A stretch of DNA of 7,854 nucleotides from Methanobacterium sp. (lineage in GTDB: Archaea > Methanobacteriota > Methanobacteria > Methanobacteriales > Methanobacteriaceae), in contig JAHKLQ010000030.1 in assembly GCA_020854975.1 (NCBI GenBank), positions 1 through 7,854 on the forward strand. The letters are read 5' to 3'. The position numbers and the translations under genes were made by a program. Under the pieces are notes generated by a model. The model was not told where the DNA came from. It made no database searches and worked only from the letters and a program-made list of their open reading frames with translations. Position 1 is the stretch's first letter; every line of letters starts with the position of its first letter. Shown here in pieces: positions 1 through 6,108 of this stretch.

Positions 1-2
1 TT

Positions 3-134
3 AGTCATGAAAATTACTATGCTCCACTTAATATAAAAGCTTTTAGGTTTTTATTTCAGAAAATAAGAAATTTTAACAGAATAAAAAAAATTTATTTATC
101 AAAAATGGAAAATCAAAAACCATCAAGTTTTTGA
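3..134 (+). CDS. C-terminal tail of an unidentified protein (partial, 5' end outside window)
   Basis: One forward frame stays open from the window edge for 43 codons and ends with TGA at 132-134. The other forward frames and the reverse strand are broken by stops early on. The readable tail begins SHENYYAPLNIKAFRFLF and then becomes strongly basic (QKIRNFNRIKKIYLSK), which looks like a real protein C-terminus rather than random AT-rich translation. I do not recognise a family. The stop lies 41 bp before the next start, on the same strand, so the two genes could be co-transcribed. The frame is short and the DNA is A-rich, so a chance open frame cannot be excluded. Confidence 0.4.
   Translation, partial: SHENYYAPLNIKAFRFLFQKIRNFNRIKKIYLSKMENQKPSSF
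91..100 (+). promoter_or_regulatory. possible TATA box for the zinc-ribbon gene
   Basis: TTTATTTATC follows an A-rich stretch that could serve as a BRE-like element. It would place transcription start near 120 and give a leader of about 55 nt. The site lies inside the upstream partial frame, and AT-rich DNA gives many such matches, so this is weak. Confidence 0.2.
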
Positions 135-175
135 CAGTGCCATAATTACATGATTAAAATATTTGAGAGGATTTC

Positions 176-751
176 ATGGTTTCCAACGATGAAATTAAGT
201 TAAGGCTTGAATGTAAAAAAGAGGGATTAGATCCAGATAAAACCTTGGGAAAAATTCAAGTGCCCTATGAATGGACAGGTGCATCTTATTTATTTAATTT
301 TGGTTCAATGCCTGTTGAGGAAGTAACTAGTCGTATTGATAAATTATTGACTAAACGAGGATATTCTTTGGAAGATGGAACACTTTCACATGGTGTTTGT
401 ATAAAATTAACTTATTCAGGGGTATGTGGAGATATACCTAAATTGTATCGATTTGAGTTTGAAATATATTCAAGTAGAGGAAGAACGTATTTTACGATTA
501 CCAAATCATTTAAAGGATTAATCATGGCAATGGACAAAATATGGAATGGAAAAAATTATCTTGATAGCGAATTAGAAAAAATAGTTAATAAAATCAAATA
601 TTTAAAACCATTCAAAGGTTATCTAGTATGTAATAAATGCAACAAATACTACAAACTACAGTTTGGTGAATCACCTTATGACTTCACCGATAAATGTGAA
701 TGCGGTGGAAAATTAAAATATTATGAAAATATAGATTTCCTATTAAAATAA
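176..751 (+). CDS. hypothetical protein with C-terminal zinc ribbon
   Basis: This is a soluble protein of 191 residues with no signal peptide or membrane segment. The C-terminus carries a probable zinc-binding ribbon: Cys152 and Cys155 (CNKC), then Cys174 and Cys176 (CECGG), with acidic and aromatic residues between the pairs. Similar tails (YLVC-x2-C ... CECGG) occur, as far as I recall, on several otherwise unrelated Methanobacteriales proteins, so it is probably a mobile docking or structural module. Residues 30-145 form the unrecognised main domain, with predicted mixed strands and helices and a [13 protein letters not shown] segment at 38-50. The ATG start is supported by a GAGAGG ribosome-binding site 5 nt upstream. 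Sampled stretches are about 32% G+C, far below the transporter gene in this window, which suggests different ancestry or weak selection. Function is unknown; nucleic-acid or protein binding through the ribbon is only inference. Confidence 0.85.
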   Translation: MVSNDEIKLRLECKKEGLDPDKTLGKIQVPYEWTGASYLFNFGSMPVEEVTSRIDKLLTKRGYSLEDGTLSHGVCIKLTYSGVCGDIPKLYRFEFEIYSSRGRTYFTITKSFKGLIMAMDKIWNGKNYLDSELEKIVNKIKYLKPFKGYLVCNKCNKYYKLQFGESPYDFTDKCECGGKLKYYENIDFLLK

Positions 752-961
752 GAATGATGAATCCATTTTGTGGGGATGATTAACAAATTAAAATATACTA
801 TAGAGGAAATATTTTTGGTTTTATTTTTATAACAAATTATATTAAACTTCTAAAGATATTGCTAAATTAAAACACATTACTCCACCTAAAGAGGATTAAC
901 AACTCCAGAAATGTTTATAAGAATAAAACATAGTCTATTATATGAATAAAACTTAACCTAT
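752..961. other. AT-rich intergenic stretch without a recognisable gene
   Basis: No frame longer than about a dozen codons with a sensible start is visible. A T-rich stretch at 812-829 could end transcription of the zinc-ribbon gene. A sequence resembling a ribosome-binding site (GAGGATTAAC, near 891-900) is followed by AAC instead of a start codon, and the next ATG (911) opens only a 12-codon frame, so I do not call a gene here. Confidence 0.5.
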
Positions 962-981
962 TTTATCTTTTTGAAGATAAA
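962..981. repeat. perfect 8-bp inverted repeat, possible operator
   Basis: TTTATCTT and AAGATAAA are exact reverse complements separated by TTTG. The dyad ends 2 bp before the TATA-like sequence of the acyltransferase gene, a position where an archaeal regulator could block or recruit TFB/TBP. It could also fold as an RNA hairpin if transcription starts further upstream. No regulator is identified. Confidence 0.4.
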
Positions 982-982
982 G

Positions 983-989
983 CTATATC
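983..989 (+). promoter_or_regulatory. probable TATA box of the acyltransferase gene
   Basis: CTATATC is centred about 26 bp before a likely transcription start near 1012. This would give a leader of about 20 nt that contains the TGGGAG ribosome-binding site at 1018-1023. The geometry fits a normal archaeal promoter. Confidence 0.4.
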
Positions 990-1032
990 AATCTGTTATG
1001 TTACTAAAACTCGTTACTGGGAGACTTAATAA

Positions 1033-2139
1033 ATGAGAAAATATTACCTGGATAATCTACGCTGGCTTATAATTTTGATCCTATTCCCCTATCACGTGTT
1101 ACTCATCTACAGTAGCATTGGATCCTATTATTTCCATGTTGCTAACTCAGTTATTGCCAATGCATTCATTCTAACTTTTGCACCCTGGTTCATGCAATTA
1201 CTCTTCACAGTTGCTGGAATCGCCACCTATTACTCATTAAAAAAGAGAGATGCAAATCAATATCTAAAAGAAAGAGTATCCAAACTCCTCCTCCCTACCG
1301 TGGCAGGTGTTATTCTGGTGATTCCAGTTAGTGTCTATTTTGGTTACCTTTACATGGGATACACTGGAAACTTCCTTAACTTCTTCGTAAATCATTTCAC
1401 CAACTGGATACCTAACTTAGAGTCCGGAATAATTATAGGCCCCTTATGGTTCTTATTATATCTATTTATCATCTCTCTGGCTGCACTACCATTTATCATG
1501 AAATATAAAAATGGAAAATGGAAAATCCCCCTAGAAAAAGTTACAGTACCTAAATTATTATTACTTATTATCCCCTTAGCCATTGGAAGTTTTTTCCTGG
1601 ATTTATATCCAGAAAAAAGCATATTGCAATTCTTCCTACTTTTCGTCTTCGGCTACTTTCTACTATCTGATGATAGTGTTCAGCAAAGATTGGAGGATAA
1701 AAGATGGCCACTTTTCATCTCCTTTGTAGCTATAACCATCATTTATCTGTTGTTAAGTGTACCTAACATAGATTCCACTGGAAGTGCTGCCAGTACCTCT
1801 GCATTCACTTTCTACACTATTCTAGGTGCATTCATCATGAAACTATTTGAAAACACTATCCTGTGGCTGGGAGTCCTGGGTGTTATGGGAATGGGTAAAC
1901 ATTATCTGGAATTTAAAAACTCTAAAACACTGTATCTATCCGCAGTTTCCTTCCCTATATACATCTTCCACATAGTCTGGATCAACCTGTTTGCCTATTA
2001 TATCATCAACTGGATACCCAACCTCATGGCCCTGCAGGTAATTCTCATCATGGGACTGAGTTTCGTGTTCACCATAGCCACCATTGAAGTGGTTAGAAGG
2101 ATCAAGGGAGTTAGATTCCTGTTCGGAATCAAAGGTTAA
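1033..2139 (+). CDS. membrane acyltransferase, acyltransferase-3 family
   Basis: This is a 368-residue integral membrane protein with about ten or eleven hydrophobic helices. The N-terminus reads YYLDNLRWL...FPYH, with Arg10 and His21 spaced as R-X10-H, the signature of acyltransferase-3 proteins (PF01757), which move acetyl or other acyl groups onto extracytoplasmic sugars, glycans or lipids. Further family marks are a basic segment before the third helix (RVSKLLLP, 81-88), GPLWFLLY (136-143) and FPIYIFHIVW (307-316) with a second conserved His near the end. Length is normal for a stand-alone family member with no fused SGNH domain. The ATG is preceded by TGGGAG with 9-nt spacing and a TATA-like box. 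A T7 run follows. The substrate cannot be read from sequence; modification of a surface glycan or glycolipid is the family-based guess. No glycosyltransferase lies nearby to narrow it. Confidence 0.9.
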   Translation: MRKYYLDNLRWLIILILFPYHVLLIYSSIGSYYFHVANSVIANAFILTFAPWFMQLLFTVAGIATYYSLKKRDANQYLKERVSKLLLPTVAGVILVIPVSVYFGYLYMGYTGNFLNFFVNHFTNWIPNLESGIIIGPLWFLLYLFIISLAALPFIMKYKNGKWKIPLEKVTVPKLLLLIIPLAIGSFFLDLYPEKSILQFFLLFVFGYFLLSDDSVQQRLEDKRWPLFISFVAITIIYLLLSVPNIDSTGSAASTSAFTFYTILGAFIMKLFENTILWLGVLGVMGMGKHYLEFKNSKTLYLSAVSFPIYIFHIVWINLFAYYIINWIPNLMALQVILIMGLSFVFTIATIEVVRRIKGVRFLFGIKG

Positions 2140-2176
2140 ACCTTATCAGCCCAATAATAAATATTCTCCCTACTTC

Positions 2177-2183
2177 TTTTTTT
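2177..2183 (+). terminator. oligo-T terminator after the acyltransferase gene
   Basis: A T7 run lies about 40 bp past the stop codon. Archaeal RNA polymerase ends transcription at such runs without needing a hairpin. Confidence 0.45.
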
Positions 2184-2209
2184 ATCAAATAATTTGGATA
2201 ACAACTTTA

Positions 2210-2217
2210 ATTTTATA
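2210..2217 (+). promoter_or_regulatory. possible TATA box for the four-helix membrane protein gene
   Basis: TTTTATAG lies about 50 bp before the start codon. It would place transcription start near 2240, exactly at a GTAAC pentamer. Since a T7 run precedes it, the downstream gene probably has its own promoter. Confidence 0.3.
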
Positions 2218-2263
2218 GCATAAAAACCAGATTAAAAAGTAACCAACACCTCAGGCATGATCT

Positions 2264-2719
2264 ATGACTTTAAAGAAAAGAAGTCCCAGAGAATTTCTGG
2301 ACAAGCGTTTATTCACCCGTTTACGAATTTTAACTGCACTATTCATTGTAATGTTTGTTGCTTCTGTTTATGAAGTGGCATTTGAGGGTTTTTACATATT
2401 ATATGCTATTATAAGTATTATTATAGGTGTGGGTGTGGGGATTATAGCCAGCCGGATGTATCACCTGAGCTGGGATGATGAAACCCATAAGGTGGTAAGT
2501 AATATGGACAGGCTTGGTGCTATCATCTTTATTTTTTACATGATCTTCATGATCAGCAGATCCATTGTGGTGGGTTACTGGGCAGAGGGAACCACATACA
2601 TGGGCATTATTATCAGCATAACCGCAGGAGTTACCTTCGGCCGAATATCCGGCACTAAACATACTTTAACCCGGATAAAAAGTGATCTGGAAAGTATTAA
2701 AGAAGCTCTGGTTAATTAG
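2264..2719 (+). CDS. small four-helix membrane protein, function unknown
   Basis: This 151-residue protein has a basic N-terminus (KKRSPREFLDKRLFTRLR) followed by hydrophobic helices at about 21-40, 43-62, 84-104 and 111-128, and a short charged C-terminal helix. The cytoplasmic-looking loop after helix 2 holds the most conserved-looking segment, SRMYHLSWDDETHKVVSNMD (63-82). Helix 4 ends in GRISGTK (126-132). The layout recalls small DUF1453/CcdC-like membrane proteins, but I cannot confirm membership. No transport or enzyme motif is seen. The ribosome-binding site is weak (TCAGG), so translation may be low. The gene converges with the AIM24-family gene, with 28 bp between their stops. The ATG at 2256 is in another frame and is not a competing start. 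Confidence 0.75.
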   Translation: MTLKKRSPREFLDKRLFTRLRILTALFIVMFVASVYEVAFEGFYILYAIISIIIGVGVGIIASRMYHLSWDDETHKVVSNMDRLGAIIFIFYMIFMISRSIVVGYWAEGTTYMGIIISITAGVTFGRISGTKHTLTRIKSDLESIKEALVN

Positions 2720-2722
2720 TTT

Positions 2723-2731
2723 AAAAAAAAA
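2723..2731 (-). terminator. oligo-T terminator for the AIM24-family gene
   Basis: Nine consecutive A on the + strand read as T9 on the - strand, starting 17 nt past the AIM24 stop codon. A short TAGGG/CCCTA pair (2733-2737 and 2751-2755) flanks that stop. The T run alone is sufficient for archaeal termination. Confidence 0.5.
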
Positions 2732-2747
2732 GTAGGGAAATATTTTA

Positions 2748-3536
2748 TTACCCTAAATTACCCAAAAGTCCACCCAGGTCTGTCCGGTCCTCTGCAGAAC
2801 TCTGACCAGAGTATTTGAAGAGTGTTTTGGATAGGGAATAAACATTCATGGACTGGATCCATACCTTTCCATTTCCACTCAGTTTGGCGAAGAATATTCC
2901 TTCTCCACCAAAGACAATGTTCTTCAATCCCTTCTTGTCCAGGCCTCCAATGAATTCTATGTCATAGTCAATGCTATCTTCAAAGGCCACCAGACAACCA
3001 GTGTCCACATGTATGGTTCCCCCATAGTCAGCTGGGTTCAGTTCCATGAAATTCCCACAGGATCCTATGAACAGAGTCCCTTTATCTGAGAATCTTTCCA
3101 GGATGAAACCCTGCCCACCAAAGGCACCAGCCCCTAGTTTTTTAGTTAATGCAATGTTGAAGTCTATGGTGCTTTCGGCGGCCAGTAAACCATCAGACTG
3201 GACAAACATTTCCTTGGATCCATCCAGTTCCATGGCTATTATTTCACCAGGAATCATCTGGGCAAAGGACACCTTTCCATCTCCACTTCTGGGTGAAAAA
3301 TGCACAAAGGCCACACCTTCTCCAGCCAGACTTCGTTTACCCACATCAATAGCCGTACCTATGGCTTTATCCAGGAAACTTTTACCCTCATGTTTCTGAC
3401 TCCCGAATCGAGTGTCCATATCCACATTGGAAGTTTTCCATAAGAATTTACCAGACTCCCCATACACTTCATCTGATGGGGATAATTCAGTTATAAGCAT
3501 CTGCATGGCGTTACCAACAATACTGTGTTTTATCAT
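2748..3536 (-). CDS. AIM24 / TIGR00266 family protein
   Basis: This is a soluble 262-residue protein of the AIM24 family (PF01987), a beta-rich, pseudo-symmetric fold found in bacteria, archaea and mitochondria. Visible family features are the N-terminal MQMLITELSPSDEVYGESGK region (11-30), GEGVAFVHFS (72-81), FGGQGFILERFSDKGTLFIG (139-158) and the late GGEGIFFAKLSGNGKVWIQS segment (210-229). The end is Gly/Leu-rich (LGGLLGNLG), also common in the family. It has no signal peptide. The molecular role is not established: the yeast member affects mitochondrial inner-membrane organisation, and prokaryotic members are usually annotated only by family. The start is firm: ATG with GGTGAT 6 nt upstream and a TATA-like box about 40 bp upstream. 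It is probably monocistronic, with 141 bp separating it from the exported-protein gene upstream. Confidence 0.92.
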   Translation of the reverse strand: MIKHSIVGNAMQMLITELSPSDEVYGESGKFLWKTSNVDMDTRFGSQKHEGKSFLDKAIGTAIDVGKRSLAGEGVAFVHFSPRSGDGKVSFAQMIPGEIIAMELDGSKEMFVQSDGLLAAESTIDFNIALTKKLGAGAFGGQGFILERFSDKGTLFIGSCGNFMELNPADYGGTIHVDTGCLVAFEDSIDYDIEFIGGLDKKGLKNIVFGGEGIFFAKLSGNGKVWIQSMNVYSLSKTLFKYSGQSSAEDRTDLGGLLGNLG

Positions 3537-3542
3537 TTACAA

Positions 3543-3548
3543 ATCACC
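3543..3548 (-). promoter_or_regulatory. strong ribosome-binding site of the AIM24-family gene
   Basis: GGTGAT on the - strand matches the anti-Shine-Dalgarno core of methanogen 16S rRNA and sits 6 nt before the ATG. It fixes the start at 3536. Confidence 0.7.
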
Positions 3549-3572
3549 TTTAAAATGAAATACAATCAGGGG

Positions 3573-3582
3573 ATATATTAAT
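3573..3582 (-). promoter_or_regulatory. probable TATA box of the AIM24-family gene
   Basis: ATTAATATAT on the - strand would place transcription start near 3550, giving a leader just long enough to hold the GGTGAT site. Confidence 0.4.
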
Positions 3583-3677
3583 AATTTCCCAAATAATTCC
3601 AAAACGAAAATTTTAAAACCTTAAAAGTTTCATCAGTCAACAGCTTGCAAAATTCCTTGTTTAATTAGTTGAACCTA

Positions 3678-4079
3678 TTATTGAAAGCCAGGAATCTGTT
3701 GAATAGACTGTACAGTTGCTGCCTGGGATGTTATAAAGCTTTGCTGTAGACTATATAGCATATTAGCGAGAAGTATTCCCTGTTCTTGTGCAAGAGACAG
3801 GTACAAGTTCATAGAGGATACTGCTGGCTGAGTATAAGGTGAATTATTAATACGGCTGTAGGCTTGTTGAACTATTGGTTGATTAGATACTTCCTTAATC
3901 ACTTTTTTAGTGGCATTACTAACTGCTGGGTTTTCAGATAGTTCATGAAGCACGTTAGATGTATTTAACTCTTCTGTACGGGTAGTGTTATCTGCTGCAA
4001 AAACAGCACTACAAAGTGGCAACATCATTATCAAAAATAAAATAGAAACCAGTAAATCTTTCCCAGTCAAAATGTTCAC
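3678..4079 (-). CDS. small exported protein with signal peptide, function unknown
   Basis: The 133-residue product starts with a clear Sec-type signal: a Lys at position 7, a hydrophobic core (LLVSILFLIMMLPLCSAV) and a likely cleavage after AVFA or AVFAA near residue 28. The mature part of about 100 residues is polar and rich in Asn, Gln, Ser and Val. It contains three loosely similar segments centred on xPxV: ENPAVSNA, NQPIVQQA and TQPAVSSM. It has no cysteine after the signal peptide and no membrane anchor, so it is probably secreted or wall-associated. The start is uncertain. The frame opens with GTG at 4079, but AAGGTGA overlaps that codon and would serve better as ribosome-binding site for the TTG at 4070 (130 residues). 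A TATA-like sequence at 4113-4120 fits either. I recognise no family. Confidence 0.7.
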   Translation of the reverse strand: MNILTGKDLLVSILFLIMMLPLCSAVFAADNTTRTEELNTSNVLHELSENPAVSNATKKVIKEVSNQPIVQQAYSRINNSPYTQPAVSSMNLYLSLAQEQGILLANMLYSLQQSFITSQAATVQSIQQIPGFQ

Positions 4080-4112
4080 CTTCCTATGGAATCTAAGAAT
4101 GTCTTCACCATC

Positions 4113-4120
4113 ATTTATAG
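4113..4120 (-). promoter_or_regulatory. possible TATA box of the exported-protein gene
   Basis: CTATAAAT on the - strand lies about 35-45 bp before the GTG or TTG start and would give a short leader. It supports transcription independent of the MFS gene. Confidence 0.35.
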
Positions 4121-4163
4121 ACTGTTGTGAAATTTATCACCAAATTATTAAAAGCATCCTTAA

Positions 4164-4195
4164 AGATTCAAATCTGACCCAGGGTAACCCACTGG
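4164..4195 (-). repeat. two adjacent inverted repeats downstream of the MFS gene
   Basis: On the - strand the sequence CCAGTGGGTTACCCTGG can fold into a compact hairpin: CCA/TGG and GGG/CCC stems, a 2-nt bulge and a TTA loop. It is followed by AGATTTGAATCT, with 5-bp arms. The pair sits about 30 nt past the MFS stop and upstream of the exported-protein promoter. It could be an end-of-transcript structure or a regulator site. No strong T run follows directly. Confidence 0.3.
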
Positions 4196-4222
4196 TTAAT
4201 AATAAAGAGGAATGAATTTTCT

Positions 4223-5779
4223 TCATTTAAAGTGATGATTTCCCATCACCATAACTATACTGCTAAGAGTACCCACTACTCTCTTTTCTACTTTGATGGT
4301 TTTCTCCACTGCCACTTTCTCATACTTGATCACAGTTTTTCTCTTGTTTTTAAGTCCAGCCAGTGATAGGAAGGCCATAACAAAACTTAGGAGGGCTCCG
4401 AAAAGCACTACCAGGTGCAGTCCACTGGTAAGGTCCTGGGCTGCTTGACCTACCAGTTCTGTAGATTGCATGAGATCCGGGGCTATGGCAGTGTGTATCA
4501 AGAGTCCGGCATAGCATACTGCAAAGACCATACCCAGATTCCGGGTGGTGGCTATGATACCAGAGGCCACCCCTGCATTTTCTGAGGGTAATTCACTCAT
4601 CAAAGTCCGGTTGGTGGGTGACTGGAAGAGGGCTGCTCCCAGTCCCAAGAGTGCCAGTGAAAAGAAAACATCCCAAGCACTGGAGGTGACAGTTAACTGG
4701 GTCATGTGAAGCAGTGCCAGGGCAGATACCACTGAACCCAGGAAGGCAGGTAATCTGGAACCGAATCTATCGGCCACCATCCCACTTATAGGGGATACAG
4801 TCATCATCAGTATGGGTGAGGCAGTTAACACTAAACCGGTAGTTACAGAATCCAGATGCAGCACCTTCTGTAAGTAGAAGGGCACTGCGAAAAACATCAT
4901 ATACATACAGATGTAGTTAAAGTGCAGACTCAGGTTAAAGGCACTGAAAGTTCTATTCTTAAATAAATCAAGTTTAAGCACGGGATTCTGGCAGCGTAGC
5001 TCCTGATACACAAAACCCAGAAGTGTAACAATCGCCAGGACCCCAGTGATGGTAGCCAGGGGGAAGTCACCATTTTCCACCAGATTCAAAGTATAAACTA
5101 TTAAAAAAAGACCCACGAACTGTAATGCTGTTCCTGGGAGGTCCCATTTAACTTTCTGGCGTTGGCTGCGTTTTAAAACCCGGAAGCAGAATATGAAGTC
5201 CAGTATTCCCACAGGTAGGTTAACCAGGAATATGGCTCTCCAACCCATGAATCCAGATATGGTTCCACCTATGGCTGGTCCCAGTGCCAGGCCAGCGGCT
5301 ATGGCCACAGCATATATTCCTAGTGCCCTTCCCAGTTCTGGGGAAGGGAAGGATCTGCGTACCAGGGCCATGGAGACACTGATCATCATGGCTGCGGCCA
5401 GTCCCTGTAACCCCCTGAAAACAATGAGAGCCTCAATTGATGGTGATAGACTACAAAGTAGGGAAGTGGTTACAAAGCCGGCCAGTCCAGCCAGATAAAC
5501 CCTTTCCTGTCCATAGAAATCTCCCAGTCGGGAGAATAAGAGTACGAATCCTAAAAGTGTGATGAGATATGATATCAGTACCCATTGTGCTGTGGCCAGG
5601 CCCACTCCAAAGAATACAGAGATGGTGGGTAGGGAAACATTGGTAATACTGGCATTGATAGGAACCATCATGGTTCCCAGAGATAGTGCTAGCAGGATCT
5701 GCCATTTCTTATTAAAACCAGTAATAGTATCATGACCTGGCAGAATGGTATATGCAAAGGTCGGATGCCTTATATCCAT
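4223..5779 (-). CDS. MFS multidrug-type exporter, DHA2 (14-helix) family
   Basis: This 518-residue membrane transporter of the major facilitator superfamily has the length and helix pattern of 14-helix drug:H+ antiporters (EmrB/QacA type). Visible motifs are the helix-1 motif [13 protein letters not shown] (42-54), motif A after helix 2 ([12 protein letters not shown], 83-94), [10 protein letters not shown] (121-130), the antiporter motif C region in helix 5 ([10 protein letters not shown], 163-172) and [13 protein letters not shown] (179-191). The second half has the repeat-like motif [11 protein letters not shown] (332-342). It probably exports a small hydrophobic or cationic compound across the membrane; the substrate is unknown. 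The usual Asp of the helix-1 motif is Asn42. A charged 40-residue tail (about 478-518) follows the last helix. The ATG has no good ribosome-binding site, so the mRNA may have a very short leader. It is divergent from the heat-shock gene. Confidence 0.93.
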   Translation of the reverse strand: MDIRHPTFAYTILPGHDTITGFNKKWQILLALSLGTMMVPINASITNVSLPTISVFFGVGLATAQWVLISYLITLLGFVLLFSRLGDFYGQERVYLAGLAGFVTTSLLCSLSPSIEALIVFRGLQGLAAAMMISVSMALVRRSFPSPELGRALGIYAVAIAAGLALGPAIGGTISGFMGWRAIFLVNLPVGILDFIFCFRVLKRSQRQKVKWDLPGTALQFVGLFLIVYTLNLVENGDFPLATITGVLAIVTLLGFVYQELRCQNPVLKLDLFKNRTFSAFNLSLHFNYICMYMMFFAVPFYLQKVLHLDSVTTGLVLTASPILMMTVSPISGMVADRFGSRLPAFLGSVVSALALLHMTQLTVTSSAWDVFFSLALLGLGAALFQSPTNRTLMSELPSENAGVASGIIATTRNLGMVFAVCYAGLLIHTAIAPDLMQSTELVGQAAQDLTSGLHLVVLFGALLSFVMAFLSLAGLKNKRKTVIKYEKVAVEKTIKVEKRVVGTLSSIVMVMGNHHFK

Positions 5780-5828
5780 TAACTACTAAAGTAACAGTTA
5801 AAAAAAACCTGTCTAGAACTTTCAAAAA

Positions 5829-5837
5829 ATTATATTG
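5829..5837 (-). promoter_or_regulatory. possible TATA box of the MFS gene
   Basis: A run read as AATATAATT on the - strand lies about 50 bp before the ATG; CTATAAAAA slightly further upstream is an alternative. A T8 run nearer the start could instead direct a nearly leaderless transcript. I cannot choose between them. Confidence 0.25.
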
Positions 5838-6024
5838 CGTTTTTATAGTTTTAAAATTAAATTTTTCCCTGAATTTCAACTAAAAATACACCCTCATAAT
5901 AAAACTTATAGTAAAAAATTGGTATTACTTCCCTTATAAAGGTTTTTATCAGGCAAGAAAAAAAATGAACTTTTTTTAATGTAACATAAAAACCTGGTGG
6001 TAACTATTAAGTATCTCAAAAAAC

Positions 6025-6034
6025 ATAATATTAA
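6025..6034 (+). promoter_or_regulatory. possible TATA box of the Hsp20 gene
   Basis: ATAATATTAA preceded by AAAAAAC would place transcription start near 6055, giving a leader of about 54 nt. A second TATA-like sequence at 6085-6090 is too close to the ribosome-binding site to be used for a leadered mRNA. Confidence 0.3.
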
Positions 6035-6096
6035 AGCGAGTAACAGTCAGGAACACTGATATGAGGCTGCAGTGTATCCTGGATTATAAAAATTCT

Positions 6097-6102
6097 GGGA
6101 GG
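6097..6102 (+). promoter_or_regulatory. ribosome-binding site that sets the Hsp20 start
   Basis: GGGAGG is placed 6 nt before the ATG at 6109. No comparable site precedes the ATG at 6061, so the longer reading of the frame is rejected. Confidence 0.75.
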
Positions 6103-6108
6103 ATTAAC

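Larger units (their letters stand above)
5780..6108. other. divergent regulatory region between MFS and Hsp20 genes
   Basis: This stretch of 329 bp is without a gene once the Hsp20 start is placed at 6109. It is AT-rich and contains four copies of GTAAC, all on the + strand (5791, 5981, 6000, 6040). Two of them lie in the shared 9-mer AGTAACAGT (5790-5798 and 6039-6047), one near each gene. It should hold both promoters and any stress-responsive operator. Confidence 0.5.

Noticed and set aside
891..949. Possible micro-ORF after GAGGATTAAC
   Set aside because: The ribosome-binding-like sequence is 16 nt from the ATG at 911, and the frame encodes only 12 residues before a stop.
1392..1622. 76-codon reverse frame inside the acyltransferase gene
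   Set aside because: It lies wholly within a well-supported membrane protein gene on the other strand, has no ribosome-binding site and no recognisable content.
2399..2662. 87-codon reverse frame within the four-helix membrane protein gene
   Set aside because: Shadow frame; its His/Asn/Tyr-rich composition is the antisense of hydrophobic codons.
2733..2755. TAGGG/CCCTA inverted repeat as a stand-alone terminator hairpin
   Set aside because: The arms are only 5 bp with a 13-nt loop and overlap the AIM24 stop codon; the adjacent T9 run explains termination without it.
3046..3399. 117-codon forward frame opposite the AIM24-family gene
   Set aside because: The AIM24 reading has family motifs and a strong ribosome-binding site; the Pro/Ser-rich opposite frame is a shadow.
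3985..4215. 76-codon forward frame overlapping the exported-protein promoter
   Set aside because: It is antisense to the signal peptide and runs into non-coding DNA, with no ribosome-binding site and no family likeness.
5193..5705. Two frames (5193-5498 + and 5451-5705 -) within the MFS gene
   Set aside because: Both overlap conserved MFS motifs in the true frame and have biased, featureless compositions.
6061..6108. Upstream ATG extending Hsp20 by 16 residues
   Set aside because: No ribosome-binding site precedes it, while GGGAGG is ideally placed for the ATG at 6109.
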